Below, piece by piece: positions 1 to 14,650 of a stretch of DNA of 64,000 nt; the stretch's first letter is position 1, and every line of letters starts with the position of its first letter. The notes under the pieces are model-generated. The model saw nothing but the letters and a program-made list of their open reading frames with translations. It was not told the origin of the DNA and did not search any database. This stretch comes from Sarcophilus harrisii (lineage: Eukaryota > Chordata > Mammalia > Dasyuromorphia > Dasyuridae): contig NC_045428.1 of assembly GCF_902635505.1 (NCBI RefSeq), forward strand, positions 223,278,107-223,342,106. Reading direction: 5' to 3'. The translations under genes were made by a program, and so were the position numbers.

Positions 1-126
1 TTAGTATAGCATACCTCTTTGTCCTCCCCATACTGATTTCCACTATAATATAAAGGCAATTCATATTCCTATAATTATTTTAGCTGTTTTCTATTGTATT
101 TCAGATGTAGAAACATTACAGTTTGG

Positions 127-367
127 TACTAGGGTGGCATAATGGATAGAGTGCTAGGTCTGGAGTCAGGAAGATTCATCTCCCTAAGTTCATATATGCC
201 TCAAAAACTTAGTAGTTGTGTGACCCTGAACAAGTCACTTAACCCTTTTTGCCTTGGTTTCCTCGTCTCTGAAATAAGCTAGAGAAGGAAATGCCAAACC
301 AGTCTAATATCTGCCAAGAAAACCCTAAAATGGGGTCACAAAGAATAAGATGCAATTGAAATGATGT
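127..367 (+). repeat. tRNA-derived SINE with CORE-type tail (marsupial MAR1/WSINE-like)
   Basis: Opens with ggtggcataatggatagagt (tRNA-like head), has the gtgtgaccctgaacaagtca CORE motif, and ends with the characteristic tggggtcacaaagaataaga block. About 20 percent diverged by eye. Confidence 0.85.
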
Positions 368-1149
368 TAGCCAGATTTTTTGCCCTTGTGTTCATGGGAT
401 TACTTTGTGAAAATTTCTAATCTTTTTCTCCATGAAATTAAAAGAAGAAAATATAATGCTATTCGATAGGGACTGAGTTTTCCTTTTTAATCTATCCCTT
501 ACTAGCTGTCTTTTCTTTTCTGACTCATATTCTAGAAATGAACCCTCTTTCCTGAAAAGACTTCTTTGCACCTGTGAACTTAAATGCCTTTATAAAAGAC
601 TTTAACAAAGGAGAAACTTTCTAACTATAAAATCAAAATAATATACACTAAGTTTTCTACCAAATACTTAAGTCGTTATTAATGAAATTCCATATTTGGA
701 CATGGTGTATACATATATTATAGGTCTTTAGAAGAATAGCCATAGGTTATATAATAAATAAGACAATGTTAAAGATTGTTCCCAAATCTCCTCTGTTCTT
801 TTGTCACATATCAAAGAGAACCATATAAACTAATAATGAGAACCTATAAATATTCAAAATAAATATTCATATTTTTGGCAATATTAAAGATTCTTTGTTC
901 TTTCCAGATTAAGAAAAAAATCCCCATTTGCATTTTACATTGAGATATGTTCCTTCCTTGGGAAGGGAACTTTAAAAATCAGTTCCTTATTTTTATTGCC
1001 TCAGTAATAAAAATACATTCTATTTTTACCTCTCGCTCTCAAATAAATATTGCCTGGGATTGACTCTCAATTATTTTTCCTTATGTGTGTCATCAATAGC
1101 TACATGATATCAGGGAATAAGGTAGATCCCCTACAATTTGAATGCAGCC
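368..1149. other. AT-rich flank, nothing recognised
   Basis: No coding frame, RNA gene or repeat family that I can name. Confidence 0.5.
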
Positions 1150-1335
1150 TATAGGACATACAATCATAAATTTAGAGCTGAAAGAAACCTTTATCAAGTT
1201 CAGTATTTTCATATTATAAATAAGGAATTGAAGCACAAAGTGGTTAAGTGTTCTGTATAAGGTAAGGAATAAGTGGCAAAGGCAGGAATTAAATTTAGGG
1301 CCACTAATCTTTAATTCAATGCTCTTTACTCCTCC
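1150..1335 (+). repeat. MIR-family SINE
   Basis: Retains the MIR layout: gagctgaaagaaacctt, then an aaggaattgaagcacaaagtgg block, and a gcaggaattaaa block near the end. Strongly diverged. Confidence 0.7.
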
Positions 1336-2261
1336 CCTTGTGCCTTATTCTGACTCAAAGGTTATTCCCACTAAAGTGAAAGATAAAAAAAAAAAAAAAA
1401 AGATTTCAAATATAGGCTTATATGTCATTGGAGCGGCAGGCAGTACTTCATTTCAGATAGATTCATTACAGCAACTCATGAAACTGTGCAATGTAGACCT
1501 GGAAGGCCTTCTTTGACCAAATAAAGAATTGTGAAGTAGTAAATTTATTATGGATATATATGCATATATATTTATATCAGAAACAAAGATAATCTTCAGA
1601 ATTATGCTATTAATAATTTCTAATACAATAGGATATAATGTGCATATAGTTATATTCTTTACTTTAAAATTTGTATGCTATATTTGGAAAATATATATAT
1701 ATATTGATATTTCCTACATACTGTTGATGATTTAAGATTATTTTTGGCTACTTAATCATTAAAAAGGATTTCTAGAATAAAAGGATTTTATAACTATTGG
1801 CCCTAATAACATTTTGGGACTTTTATTTTGATGCCAATTATCTGGGCTATTTCTGTCCCATTTCTCCAGCTGATTGAAAATTAACTGCATGAGGTTACCT
1901 TTATTCTGAGACTATTTTTTACACTAATATTTTTAGTCTACTGGTATTTGGAAAATGATTCTTTTGCAATATTTTAAAACTATTATTTTTTGTGCTTTCA
2001 AATATAGTTGTACTAATAGAATGCATGAAATTTCTTAGCTAGTAAAGTCAATGAAACAAATCTCTGATATTTCCTTCATGCAGATTCACTGCAACTTTTA
2101 AGTAAAAAATAAAGATTAAATTTCCTAATATTAGTTCAATTCAACAAATATTGATTAAGGCAAGGCATATACTTAAAGAGACATAAAAGTGATCTATGGC
2201 ATAACCTCTGTTCCCAAAGAGCTCAAATTTAGAGAAGAGATGGACATTGGTAATGATCAAA

Positions 2262-2435
2262 AGCTGTAAGGAACCTAATAGGCTATCTAATGCAACACTC
2301 TCATTTTACAGATAAGGAAACTGGTGTTCAGGAAGTATAAATGACTTCTTCAAAGTCACATAGGTAATATCAAAAGTGTGCTATGAACCACAGTCCTCTG
2401 ATGTAAGAGCTAGTGATCTTTCTGTGAAGATGTAT
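2262..2435 (+). repeat. MIR-family SINE
   Basis: Contains the attttacagataaggaaact and aaagtcacataggtaat blocks of MIR in the right order. Confidence 0.75.
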
Positions 2436-2481
2436 TGAAAGACTCCAGAAAGACATTTAAAAAAAAAAAAAAAAAAAAAAA

Positions 2482-2750
2482 CTAGATATCTTAATTTCAC
2501 CCTGGGTGGAAGTGTTGGAGCTGATCACAGGATCAGTCTTCTCACTGGGAGCGAAGTTTTAATCTCCTATTTTCTATTTTGGGGTAATTCACCTTTAATT
2601 AAACAATCTGATAGGCTGTGGTTCCTACGAATTTACTATGTTAATTTAGAACTTAGTTTGGATTCTTCAGTTCAGAATTTGGGAGTTTAAGAGACCTGCC
2701 AGCCTCAGCCTCCCCAGTAATTGGGACTTCAGAAACATTCCATGATGTAT
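2482..2750 (-). pseudogene. 7SL (SRP) RNA pseudogene
   Basis: Read on the minus strand, the block complementary to 2702-2732 agrees with 27 of 31 positions of the 7SL Alu-domain segment as I recall the human sequence (ctgtagtcccagctactcgg and the following gaggctgagg). The homology continues in order through a degenerate ttctgggctg region, an aactaagttc block, an S-domain stretch, and a 3' Alu-domain block matching gtgaatagccactgcactcc (complement of about 2497-2530). Order and near-full length point to a copy of 7SL RNA rather than an Alu-type SINE. It is too diverged to be functional. On the + strand it is bounded by poly-A runs (2459-2480 and 2752-2761). Confidence 0.72.
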
Positions 2751-2899
2751 TAAAAAAAAAAGGCAATAAAATAGTTTGCAAACTATAGTTCAGAGAACTA
2801 TATTTCAATTCCTGGAGAAATTTAGGACATATTATGAAATATAGGGTTATTGAATAGCTATAACAGAAATGTGTGACAGAGAAGCACTGTGGTTTCCTT

Positions 2900-3330
2900 C
2901 AGAATAGGTCATTCCAGCCAATCACACTCATACCCTCCTCTACACCACCCGACCCGTCTTTATTTTTTTAACCAGATTAATAAACCGGTTGATCAGGGCA
3001 ATATTTCAGATAGAGTCAACCTAGTTTTTAAGGAAGTATTTCTGAAAATTTCTCATTCTATGTGGAAAAATGGAGAGACATGGACTAGATAATAAAATCA
3101 TATGTTTTCAGACTGGTTGAGTGAGAGTAGTTTTAAATGGTTCCATCTTAATTTGAGGGGATATCGCTAATGGAGAACTCTAAAGAGCTCCAGAAATATA
3201 TGTCAACCTGTACTGTTTACCATTTTTACAATCATTTCTGTAGTACCATATCTGAGATGTTCTCCCAACTAGAACTTGGAATGTTGAAATGTGTCTACAG
3301 AGGTTGAATGCTATGTCAAGTTTGAAGGGC
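2900..3330 (+). repeat. CR1/L3-like LINE fragment (reverse transcriptase region)
   Basis: Short translated strings (VDQGN, then VNLVFKEVFLKISHSM in the 2889-3092 frame) match the VDQGNAVDIVYLDFSKAFDKVSH block of CR1/L3-type reverse transcriptases at low identity. The following gactggttgagtgag agrees with the downstream nWLSgR block. Old and degenerate. Confidence 0.6.
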
Positions 3331-3362
3331 TGCCCTATGGGGCCATTCGTACTCTATCCTTT

Positions 3363-3365
<3 letters not shown>

Positions 3366-3441
<76 letters not shown>
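3366..3441 (+). repeat. (CA)n(TA)n compound microsatellite
   Basis: About 19 CA units (3366-3404), a short junction, then about 17 TA units (3407-3441). Confidence 0.95.
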
Positions 3442-3443
<2 letters not shown>

Positions 3444-3866
3444 ACTATACTCTTAAAATTATAACTCAAGACCTTCTACTAGTGTTCTCCCATGAATAAT
3501 TATCCAGTAGATAAAATAACTTTTTTAGGAAAGTAATTTTCTAAGAAAGCATAATAGAAACAATAGCTACAAATTTTCTCTCCCAAGGAAAGCTGGAATA
3601 CACTGTCACAAATATTCATGACATCTATCGGAAGAATGAGTATTGTACATGATGTTTGGACATCTTCTGTTTGCTAAGGTAACTCAAAATTAGGTCTACA
3701 GGGAGAAGAATTCTTTCCTCTTTTTACAGAATTTTCACTAATCTTTCCCTTTGATGCAATATTTCTACTGGACAATTTGTTTAGCTAGATTCTCAGCATC
3801 TACCTGCCTTCAAAAATTAGCTCTCTATTGCCAGTTCATTTTTTGAATTTGTAGCTGCTTGATCAC

Positions 3867-4112
3867 TCAAATGAATGTCTTTATATTTGTGTTTGCTGGA
3901 GTACTCATCTTTGCTTCATCAGTTGTGCATTGAGTTTTCTTGAATCCAAAATGATTGATGTAGTATCTACCTTTGCACAAGTTGCCATTAGAGGTGGTTA
4001 ATGAAGATGAGAGATAAATCTCTTCCCCACACGTAGGAGTCTCCTCAACAAAATGTTTTAGATCAACTTCCTCAAGCTTTTCAGAGTTTATCTCTGAAGA
4101 GCCCCCCACCAT
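3867..4112 (-). other. Unassigned 81-codon open frame
   Basis: The frame opens MVGGSSEINSEKLEEVDLKH and contains a low-bias internal region with several Cys, ending KTFI. I do not recognise it. It could be a chance frame or a fragment of a dead retrocopy. No promoter, splice context or neighbour supports a gene. Confidence 0.12.
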
Positions 4113-4448
4113 GGGTATTATTAATTTGTTTCACTCAGATGCTCATAACTTTTAAAAGGATTAACAAGTATCATTGCATTTTTATAGTTAAATATCTTGT
4201 AATTGTATTAAAACTCCATCATCTTTGGCTAAGTCCCGCCACTGACATCAACTAAGTTTGGGTGAAGGAGGGTTTGCACCCATTTCTCTTACACATAGCT
4301 GAAAGTGAAAATTTCATGTATTGTAGTTGATGCAAATGTGGAGGGCCAGCTAACACTGTGTAACAAATAATTCATGATTTTGGACCTCATAGTCTTATAC
4401 TTGGGTTTTAAAAAATCACCCTCACAAATTCAAGATCAAAGAAACATT

Positions 4449-4819
4449 GTTTAGACCAGGGTTTCTTAAACTTTTCCCACTAGTGACTGATTTTCACTTG
4501 AGAAATGTCTAAGTGACTTATATGTAGGTATATAAAAAACCAGTATTTGCAAAGTAAATGAAATGTTTACTGCTAATAAATCATAAAGAAACTTATTTTA
4601 AAACAATTCTTTTAAATAAATATAATTTTACCATTTATTAAAGATGAAAACAAATTTGTATTTTAAGGAAGTGGATGTGCTTATTTTTACATAAAGAATT
4701 AAATCTTGGAGGAATATTTGATACCTTTTATGTTGTCAAATTTTTCATGACCCCCCACATTCAGTTGTCTGATCCCATATGTGATCACAATCCACAGTTT
4801 AAGAAGCTTTGGCTTAGAC
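4449..4819. mobile_element. hAT-type non-autonomous DNA transposon (MITE), 355 bp, with 8-bp TSD
   Basis: Element 4457-4811 begins cagggtttcttaaact and ends with the inverse of caaagcttcttaaact: terminal inverted repeats agreeing at 13 of 16 positions. Flanks are gtttagac (4449-4456) and gcttagac (4812-4819), an 8-bp target duplication with one mismatch, the hAT signature. There is no transposase frame, so it is non-autonomous. Interior text (catgaccccccacattcag) is the type seen in abundant mammalian hAT MITEs. Confidence 0.8.
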
Positions 4820-4820
4820 C

Positions 4821-4837
4821 ACACACACACACACACA
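4821..4837 (+). repeat. Short (AC)n run
   Basis: Eight AC units just after the hAT element's target duplication. Confidence 0.9.
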
Positions 4838-4864
4838 AATTATTTGTCTTGGCGCATTAACAAT

Positions 4865-5415
4865 TTAAGTCAGCAATGGGATGTGGCATCCAAAAGAAGC
4901 TAATTAATCTTGGATTATATTAAATGAGACATACCTACCAGGAACAATGTAATACCCTTGACTTGGCTCTGGTCAGACCATACTTGACATATTGTGTTTA
5001 ACTCAAGAAACATATCCAGAGGAGGTCAATTAGGATGGTGAAGAGTACCCTTTTGGCTCATGTCATATGAGAAAATACTCAAGGGATTTTTTAAAAGTCT
5101 AAATGTATTTGAAAGACAACTAATTAAAAGAGGAATGGGACTTGTTTCATTTGGCCTGGGAGAATAGGAGTAGTAGATGGAATTTCTAAACATGAAAATT
5201 TAGTTTGGGTATCAGGAAAAAAAACCATAATAATTAGAACTTTAAAGTGTAATGGGCTGGCTCATATGGTAGCAATTTGCCATCCTATACATATAATCAT
5301 GTAAATACCTGATGGCCACTTGCTGAATATATTAAAGTGGGGGTTTCTTTTAGGTATAGGTTAGAATTTAAAGCTGTAGAGATTATGTTAAACTTTCAGA
5401 TTCTGTAATGCTAAA
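4865..5415 (+). repeat. CR1/L3-like LINE fragment (3' ORF2 region)
   Basis: Starts with gatgtggcatccaaaagaag, corresponding to the AAKKAN block after the RT. It then follows the LINE order: gtcagaccatacttgacata (VRPHLEY), tccagaggaggtcaattagg (vQRRaTrM), tgggctggctcatatgg (WNgLp) and gatggccacttgctg (DHLl). Same orientation as 2900-3330 and continuing its order, so both may be one old insertion. Confidence 0.7.
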
Positions 5416-5849
5416 AATTCAGTTAAACTATGATGACTCCTGACTGCCTAAGTACTACCATTGTAGTGCCACTTTCTCTCTCTCCTACAATTCTATCAAA
5501 AGAATGTGCTTCCTGTGAGTCAATAATCAATGGTTATGGAAATCAGACAATATAATCTCTCCAAAGGTGTTAACAAATTAAACATTGCTTTCTTATTAGG
5601 TGATGTGATGGTTGAATGGGGTTATTTAACATATAAGTAATTTCAGGGAATTTGGGAGAGCAATTGGACAAAATGATGTATTTAGTTCACTTTTGAATCT
5701 TTTAGTGTTAGAACTAAGCAGCCTAGAGGATATTTGTTTTAATTTTAAATAGTCTCTGAAGAATTGCATTTGCTCATCACTTATCACAACATAGATGCAA
5801 AGAGAACATAGATATATGGAAATATGTTTTAAAGGATTGTGCATATTTA
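5416..5849. other. No recognised feature
   Basis: AT-rich; contains only short chance frames. Confidence 0.4.
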
Positions 5850-5985
5850 CCTATATCAGATTGCTGGCTGTCTTGGGGAAGGGAGGGGGAAGATTGGAGG
5901 AAGAAAAATTTAGAACACAAAGTTTTACAAAAATGAATGTTGATAACTATTTTTACATGTATTTGAAAAAATAAAATACTATTGA
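5850..5985 (+). repeat. 5'-truncated L1 3' end
   Basis: The G-rich ggggaagggagggggaag stretch, then aaaatgaatgttgataacta and a terminal aaaataaaat, is the same 3' UTR type seen at 22462-22597. Confidence 0.7.
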
Positions 5986-7009
5986 GAACATGATAATCCC
6001 TAATCAATGTAGCAGCATGCTGGAAGAAATTTACCTGAAGAGAATGTAATATTATGATTCTATTCCTCAATTTAAATCTTTATATGGTGGTAGAGTTGTT
6101 CCGTATCATCTAATCTTTTTTCTCCTTAATTTGTAACCACAATGTGTCCATATGAAATGACTCAGACAAACACACATACATTTATTTGTACATATTGGTG
6201 AACACATAGCCAATATAAATATTATTTTATTATTTTGCATTTCCCTGCATCCCCAGATGTGTTTCTTCAAAGTAAATGTATGTGAAAATATGTAAAAAAT
6301 GGATGAAATAATGAATTTAGGTGACATAATCATATGTATTTGAATTTTAAGAAGAAATATTGTTTCAAAGAAGTTATGAAAATGCACCCATTCTACCCAG
6401 CAAATAAAGGAATACATTTATCTACCTCCACTCACCAAAATGTGACCCTTTCAGTTTGTGTGGTTAGATTTCCTATTTCAGATATGCAATTGTTGATTTT
6501 AGTCAAGAAGGTTTAAAATAAATGCAAAGAAAAACACCAACAAGACCCCAAATTTAGATCCTTTGCTCACAATAGTCTCAAAAAGTAAAGTTTAAGCTTT
6601 ATAAGAAAAGAGAGTCAATACTGGGGGAAGCTGGGTGGGATTGCTATAATCTATTATTAAACATTCATTGACTAGCTTCATTGCCCTAGGGCTACATAGA
6701 ACAGAGAATCAGACAAGGTTTCTACTTTGCAACAATAAAATTGTACAATCTTTTCCCTCGGTATTAGGGGAAAGATTCACGTTAATGTCTGTGGTTGAAT
6801 CTTGCCGTCACTTAAGATTTCTTGGTCCAACGATTAAACGGAAAGAATGAAGTACCGTCTTCAATGAGGAGATGAGAGGATGAAAGGATGAGGGGTGGGG
6901 GGGAAAATACGATCCTTATTGCCCCACTGACTTTTTGGTAGTGAAAGGGGGAGGAAAGAACAAAATCAACGTGGGGTAAAGGGTGAATGATGTTCCATTT
7001 ACTATAGAC
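5986..7009. other. Upstream flank, nothing recognised
   Basis: Composition rises in G near 6880-6960 as the CpG island is approached; no repeat or gene recognised. Confidence 0.4.
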
Positions 7010-7108
7010 TTATCTTCTCAATGTGCAGTCTGATTTTCTTCCCATTAGCGATCCAGAGACTGTGTACGGATCTGGTGGGGATGGGGATTCCCTCCTGGAC
7101 AGTAGTCC

Positions 7109-7120
7109 ACTTCCGGAAGC
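7109..7120. promoter_or_regulatory. Palindromic ETS-family (GABPA/ELK-type) site
   Basis: ACTTCCGGAAGC contains overlapping ACTTCCGG and CCGGAAGC, matching the ETS core on both strands. It lies in the upstream GC-rich block about 1.1 kb before the start codon. Function is inferred from motif and CpG-island context only. Confidence 0.45.
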
Positions 7121-7571
7121 TCCGCTGGGGGATAGGGAAGGGGAGTAGCTCCTCGGCCCCCAACCTCCAAACCTCAACAATATATGGGCGGCTACTAGCT
7201 TCAAGACTCCTTTGTGATTGGGGCGGGGAAAAGGCTCGGGAAGAATGAGACAATAGGGCTTCCCTTTAGCTTCACAGGAGCTTGCCCATTGGGACTATGG
7301 TTCCTGTTGCCTAGTGAGCTTGGGAAGGCGGAGTTGATACAGTTATAGGGACCCAGAACACTGAAGGAAGTGGAAGGGGTCTTACAATCAAAGGGCTTAG
7401 AGATCAGGGAGGAAGGAGGCAGAGGAAAAGATTGGGGGAGAAGGATCTTTGGAAACAGATTTGAAGCATTATTCATTAATTTTATGTATCAGACTCTTTG
7501 TCCAGAGCCTACCAGAGGTAGAGATAGGATTCGGGGGCTAGGAAACAAGGTACTGAGTTGGTCACGGCTCG

Positions 7572-7625
7572 ATGTCAATGGCTGCGGCGGCGGCGGCGGT
7601 CGCAACCACTGGGCAGAAGAGGTGA
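7572..7625 (+). other. Possible upstream ORF (17 codons) in the CpG island
   Basis: Two in-frame ATGs (7572 and 7578) open a short frame with an alanine run (GCG repeat) that ends at TGA 7623-7625. Start context is weak at -3. It is a uORF only if transcription begins upstream of 7572, which is not known. Confidence 0.25.
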
Positions 7626-7993
7626 AAGAGGGGAGACGCTCTCTTTCCGAGAAGCCAGATGTGCAGCAACAGAGGCAAACGCCCTTGCCTCCACGACTGA
7701 GAGAATGAAAATGCTTTTGCTGAACCTGTAGTGACCAGGTTTCCTTACTCCAGCCTCCAGAGCAGTTGTAGAGACACGGAGCTCTTCAAAGGCTACTGCT
7801 AGTCTCAGCCCCTCCCGCACCCTAGAGCTACAGATAGCCTTTTTTTTTTTTCTCCCACCCTCTTCCTTCCTCTTTCATTCCCCCTGGGGAGCAACGGGCA
7901 AGCTGGGGGCGGGGTTGTACGTAGAATAAGGAAGAGAGGGCGACTGGGTCCGTGTAGCCTCGGTGTCTGTGGGGGGGAGGGGAGGAGGACTGA

Positions 7994-8287
<294 letters not shown>

Positions 8288-8382
8288 TAAGCACCCGGGA
8301 TGGAAGAAGAGCTGAAGCCAGTGTGTTTGGTTAGACAATGTGTGTTTGGGGTGGGATGGGAATTTGGGGGGCTAGAGGATGA

Positions 8383-8613
<231 letters not shown>

Positions 8614-8621
8614 TGAAGATG

Positions 8622-8623
<2 letters not shown>

Positions 8624-8660
<37 letters not shown>
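8624..8660 (+). repeat. (GT)n microsatellite in GABRB3 intron 2
   Basis: About 18 uninterrupted GT units, followed by a G run, take up a good part of the 278-bp intron 2. Confidence 0.95.
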
Positions 8661-8759
8661 GGGGGGGCATCTGTAAACTCCACTAGAAAGCAGTAGGATT
8701 TGGGGTGGGAACTGATAGATTCCATCTTCAGATGCCTCCTCCCCTGCCCCCATCACTAG

Positions 8760-11659
<2,900 letters not shown>

Positions 11660-11660
<1 letters not shown>

Positions 11661-11860
11661 AAACCTTAAGTTAGAATGCATCTTTGAAATCATCTAAATT
11701 GCTACCTTATGCAGAAATCTCATCCAAAACAGCACTGACAGAAGTTTACTCATTTTCTGCTTAAACATATCCATTGATAAGAACCTCACTACTTTACAAA
11801 GCATCCATTTCCAATCCACTTTTGGACAGTGCTGATTATTTGAAATGTTATTTATGCATT
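11660..11860 (-). repeat. CR1/L3-like LINE 3' fragment
   Basis: Antisense of the LINE 3' block: cctcactactttacaaagca, then ccatttccaatccacttttgg and acagtgctgattatt, equivalent to the sense aattagagctgtccaaaagt motif seen at 37301. Confidence 0.7.
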
Positions 11861-11949
11861 TGAAGTTGGGGGAGGGGAAGGTTGTCCAAACCTGTGATTC
11901 TGTGGTATAACTAATACCTAGTGTGGAAATACCCCATTACTAAATTTTG

Positions 11950-12125
11950 ATTAATCATCTACAAATTATTGTCTTAGAGAATGATCTGGGGACACTGAGA
12001 AGTTAAACAACTTGCCCATGGTCACATAGCTAGTACATATCAGAGTCAAAACAGGAACTGAAATCTTCTTGACTCCAGAGTTGGCTTTCTATCTACCATA
12101 CCATGGTGCTTCTTTGCTTTACACA
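11950..12125 (+). repeat. MIR-family SINE
   Basis: Has the aacttgcccatggtcacata and agctagtacatatcagagtc blocks and the terminal tctatctaccataccatggt. Confidence 0.8.
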
Positions 12126-12289
12126 ATGTAAGACCTGAATGAATGTTTGTGAAATTCAGTCAAAAATATATTTATCATATTAAATTGCATTTTCTTATAA
12201 TTCTAACCATTTAGTTTAATATAATCAGTTGATAACCATTTCAAACTCTTTGGTTATACAAAATAAGTTGATTCCTTTCCAAAATATAG

Positions 12290-13090
12290 CAGTCATTCAA
12301 ATATATGAAAATAGTTGTCACTTCTCCTTTGTCTAGGAAAACCTTGTTCTGATTTCGTATTATATCATGGGCATTTCTCTGAATTTAAAAGGCTACCTTT
12401 GTGGAGCATAGTCTACAAATCCTACTAGGCTAGAAAGCCTTCAAATATAGACCTTTTACATACAACAGAATAATAATATTATAGCTAAATTTGCAAAGGA
12501 TCATCTCTAGTTTGCCTATGAGGTAATGTATATGTCATGTATTGTGGAGTACTTGTGATCCATATCAATGGAGGGAATATTATCACACTCACGCCAATGG
12601 AATCATAAATTCATGAGATATTGGTGTATTGTGTTGTATATATATATTTTTAATTTTCTGAAAGAAACTTTCCCAATTCATTCAGGATTTCTTTATGTGG
12701 CATATGCTTCTAATAATTTAGTATATCAATCACCAATCTTTTAAAATGTAGTATCCAGAGCTGAAGACAATACTCTTGTTGATGCAACTGTAATAGTTCA
12801 GAGTACATGAGGATATTATCTCACTTGTCCTGGAATAAAGTATTACTTTAATACTGCCCAGAATTGTATTAGATCTTTTAGCAGACATGGCACATTGTAG
12901 CTTCCTATTGATCATACAGTCAAATAAAATTTATAGTTCTTTTTCATTAGAAGTGATGAAAAGCAATAACTCTTCTATCATGTACTTAGTCATTTGATTT
13001 GTTAAACCTAACTGCAGATCTTACACCTGGCCATATTATACATTTAAATTTTAATGATAAATATAAAAATAAGAGCACAACCAATTAAAG
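12290..13090 (-). repeat. CR1/L3-like LINE fragment
   Basis: Antisense of the same LINE: aaaatgtagtatccagagct and gaattgtattagatctttta (complement of the AAKKANAIxG region) and a tcttacacctggccatatta end block. Probably the same insertion as 11660-11860, split by the MIR at 11950. Confidence 0.7.
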
Positions 13091-13094
13091 CATT

Positions 13095-13800
13095 ATATTT
13101 AAGTTAATTAACTACAATGCCAAGTTGTACCACTTCTCCTCAATTATTCCCTTAAATCTCTATCTACCAAAATCTTTTGTCCATTCATTTACCTTATTTT
13201 TTCTCTGGCACGATCATAGTATAAATTCTGTATAGGTTCTGCTGTTTTTTCACTTAGCATTATTTCATAAAGATTTTTTTCATATCCCTTTATATTCTTT
13301 ATATTTGTCCACATTAACTACATTATAATGTTCCATTATTTTAATGTGCCACAAATTAATTACCCATTTCCATCATTGTGGGCATGGAGATGGCTAGGAT
13401 TTGTTTTAATTATAAATAATGGTGCTATGAAAACCATTCAACTATTTTTTCGTTCTTATAACACTTTCATTCTTTATTCCCAACAATGGAATTGTTTAGT
13501 CAAAGAGTATAATGATTTGAGTAACTTTTGATATGTAATTCTAGATGGCTCAAAAATGATTCTGCAAGTTTGTAATTCTTTTAGCAATGAATGAGTATAT
13601 CTATTTCTCCAATTCTTAACCTGCATTATGTCAAATAACTTTTCGTTTTCTTTCTAATCTGATAGAGACAGTATCTCAAAGCTATTTTAGTTTGCATCTC
13701 TTTGAATATTACCAAGAATTTGATGAGCGTTTTGTTCTAATTATTATTAATAATTTTTGTTACTCCTCTTTAAATCCTGTGTTTATGTGCTTTGAATACT
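13095..13800 (-). repeat. L1 fragment (3' ORF2)
   Basis: Antisense of the L1 ORF2 C-terminal region: ttcacttagcattatttcat, aatgttccattattttaatg, tcccaacaatggaattgttt and ttagtttgcatctctttgaa appear in L1 order. Confidence 0.75.
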
Positions 13801-14184
13801 TATACATTAATTATGAGAATATGTTGTGATTCACAAAAGTACGTGTTTAGTGACAGAACTATAAAGACAATTATGTAAACACCAAATAAGAAAAGTTGCA
13901 TTTGCATTTAAAATAGCATGTAGTTTAGCACTAGTATTAAACACAAAGGAAAAACATTAGAATTAGATATAAATATATGGAATATTTCTAAATGAATTAA
14001 TCCATCAATAATATCTTCAAATTTAATTTTTTTCAAGTATATTGCCAGAATTTTTATCTATGGCATTCTGGTCTTTTTTTTTTTTCTTTTGATCTGTTTC
14101 TGCAATTTGTGGGACTTGAGGAACTCCTAATGTGGAAATTTCATTTGCTGATTTAAATTGTGAAATAATTATAACTTATATGTT

Positions 14185-14330
14185 TACAAGTTTAGGGAAA
14201 TGGAGAATTAAGTAGGCTTACATATAGACACACAGCTCATATATGTCAGAGGAGGATTTGAATTCAGTTTTTTTTTTTTAATTCCAAGGCTGATCTTTTC
14301 TCAAAACCATATTTCCTATATTTGTCTCTC
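14185..14330 (+). repeat. MIR-family SINE fragment
   Basis: Contains tagacacacagctcatatat and gaggaggatttgaattcag; diverged. Confidence 0.55.
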
Positions 14331-14494
14331 AGAGTTTAATAATGTATGAAAATAAAAATAAAATGTGATAAGTTTGGCCCAACAGGCTGACATATTTATC
14401 AATGTTATTATCTTTTTTGTGTGTTCCAAAATACTATTCAGGAAACCAGTATAAAACTTTTGTTTCTGAAATTAACCTTTTCTATCTTTGAAAG

Positions 14495-14650
14495 TTGGAA
14501 CAACAATTCAATAAATATTTATTAATCTAAAAAATTATGTCCTAGGTGTTGGCTATAAAAATAGTTATTACCTTTGTGGAACTTATAGTGTCAAAGGAAA
14601 ATGAATTAACACAGCTAAAATACAAATTAGAATATGATTGAGTACTTGGT
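14495..14650 (-). repeat. L2 LINE 3' end
   Basis: Antisense L2 terminus: aattcaataaatatttatta followed by cttatagtgtcaaagg corresponding to the usual cttacaatctaatgg. Confidence 0.7.

Noticed and set aside
7021-7248. Open frame starting MCSLIFFPL as a GABRB3 exon 1A candidate
   Set aside because: Only the first three residues agree with the human alternative exon, and no GT donor in the phase needed for exon 2 was found.
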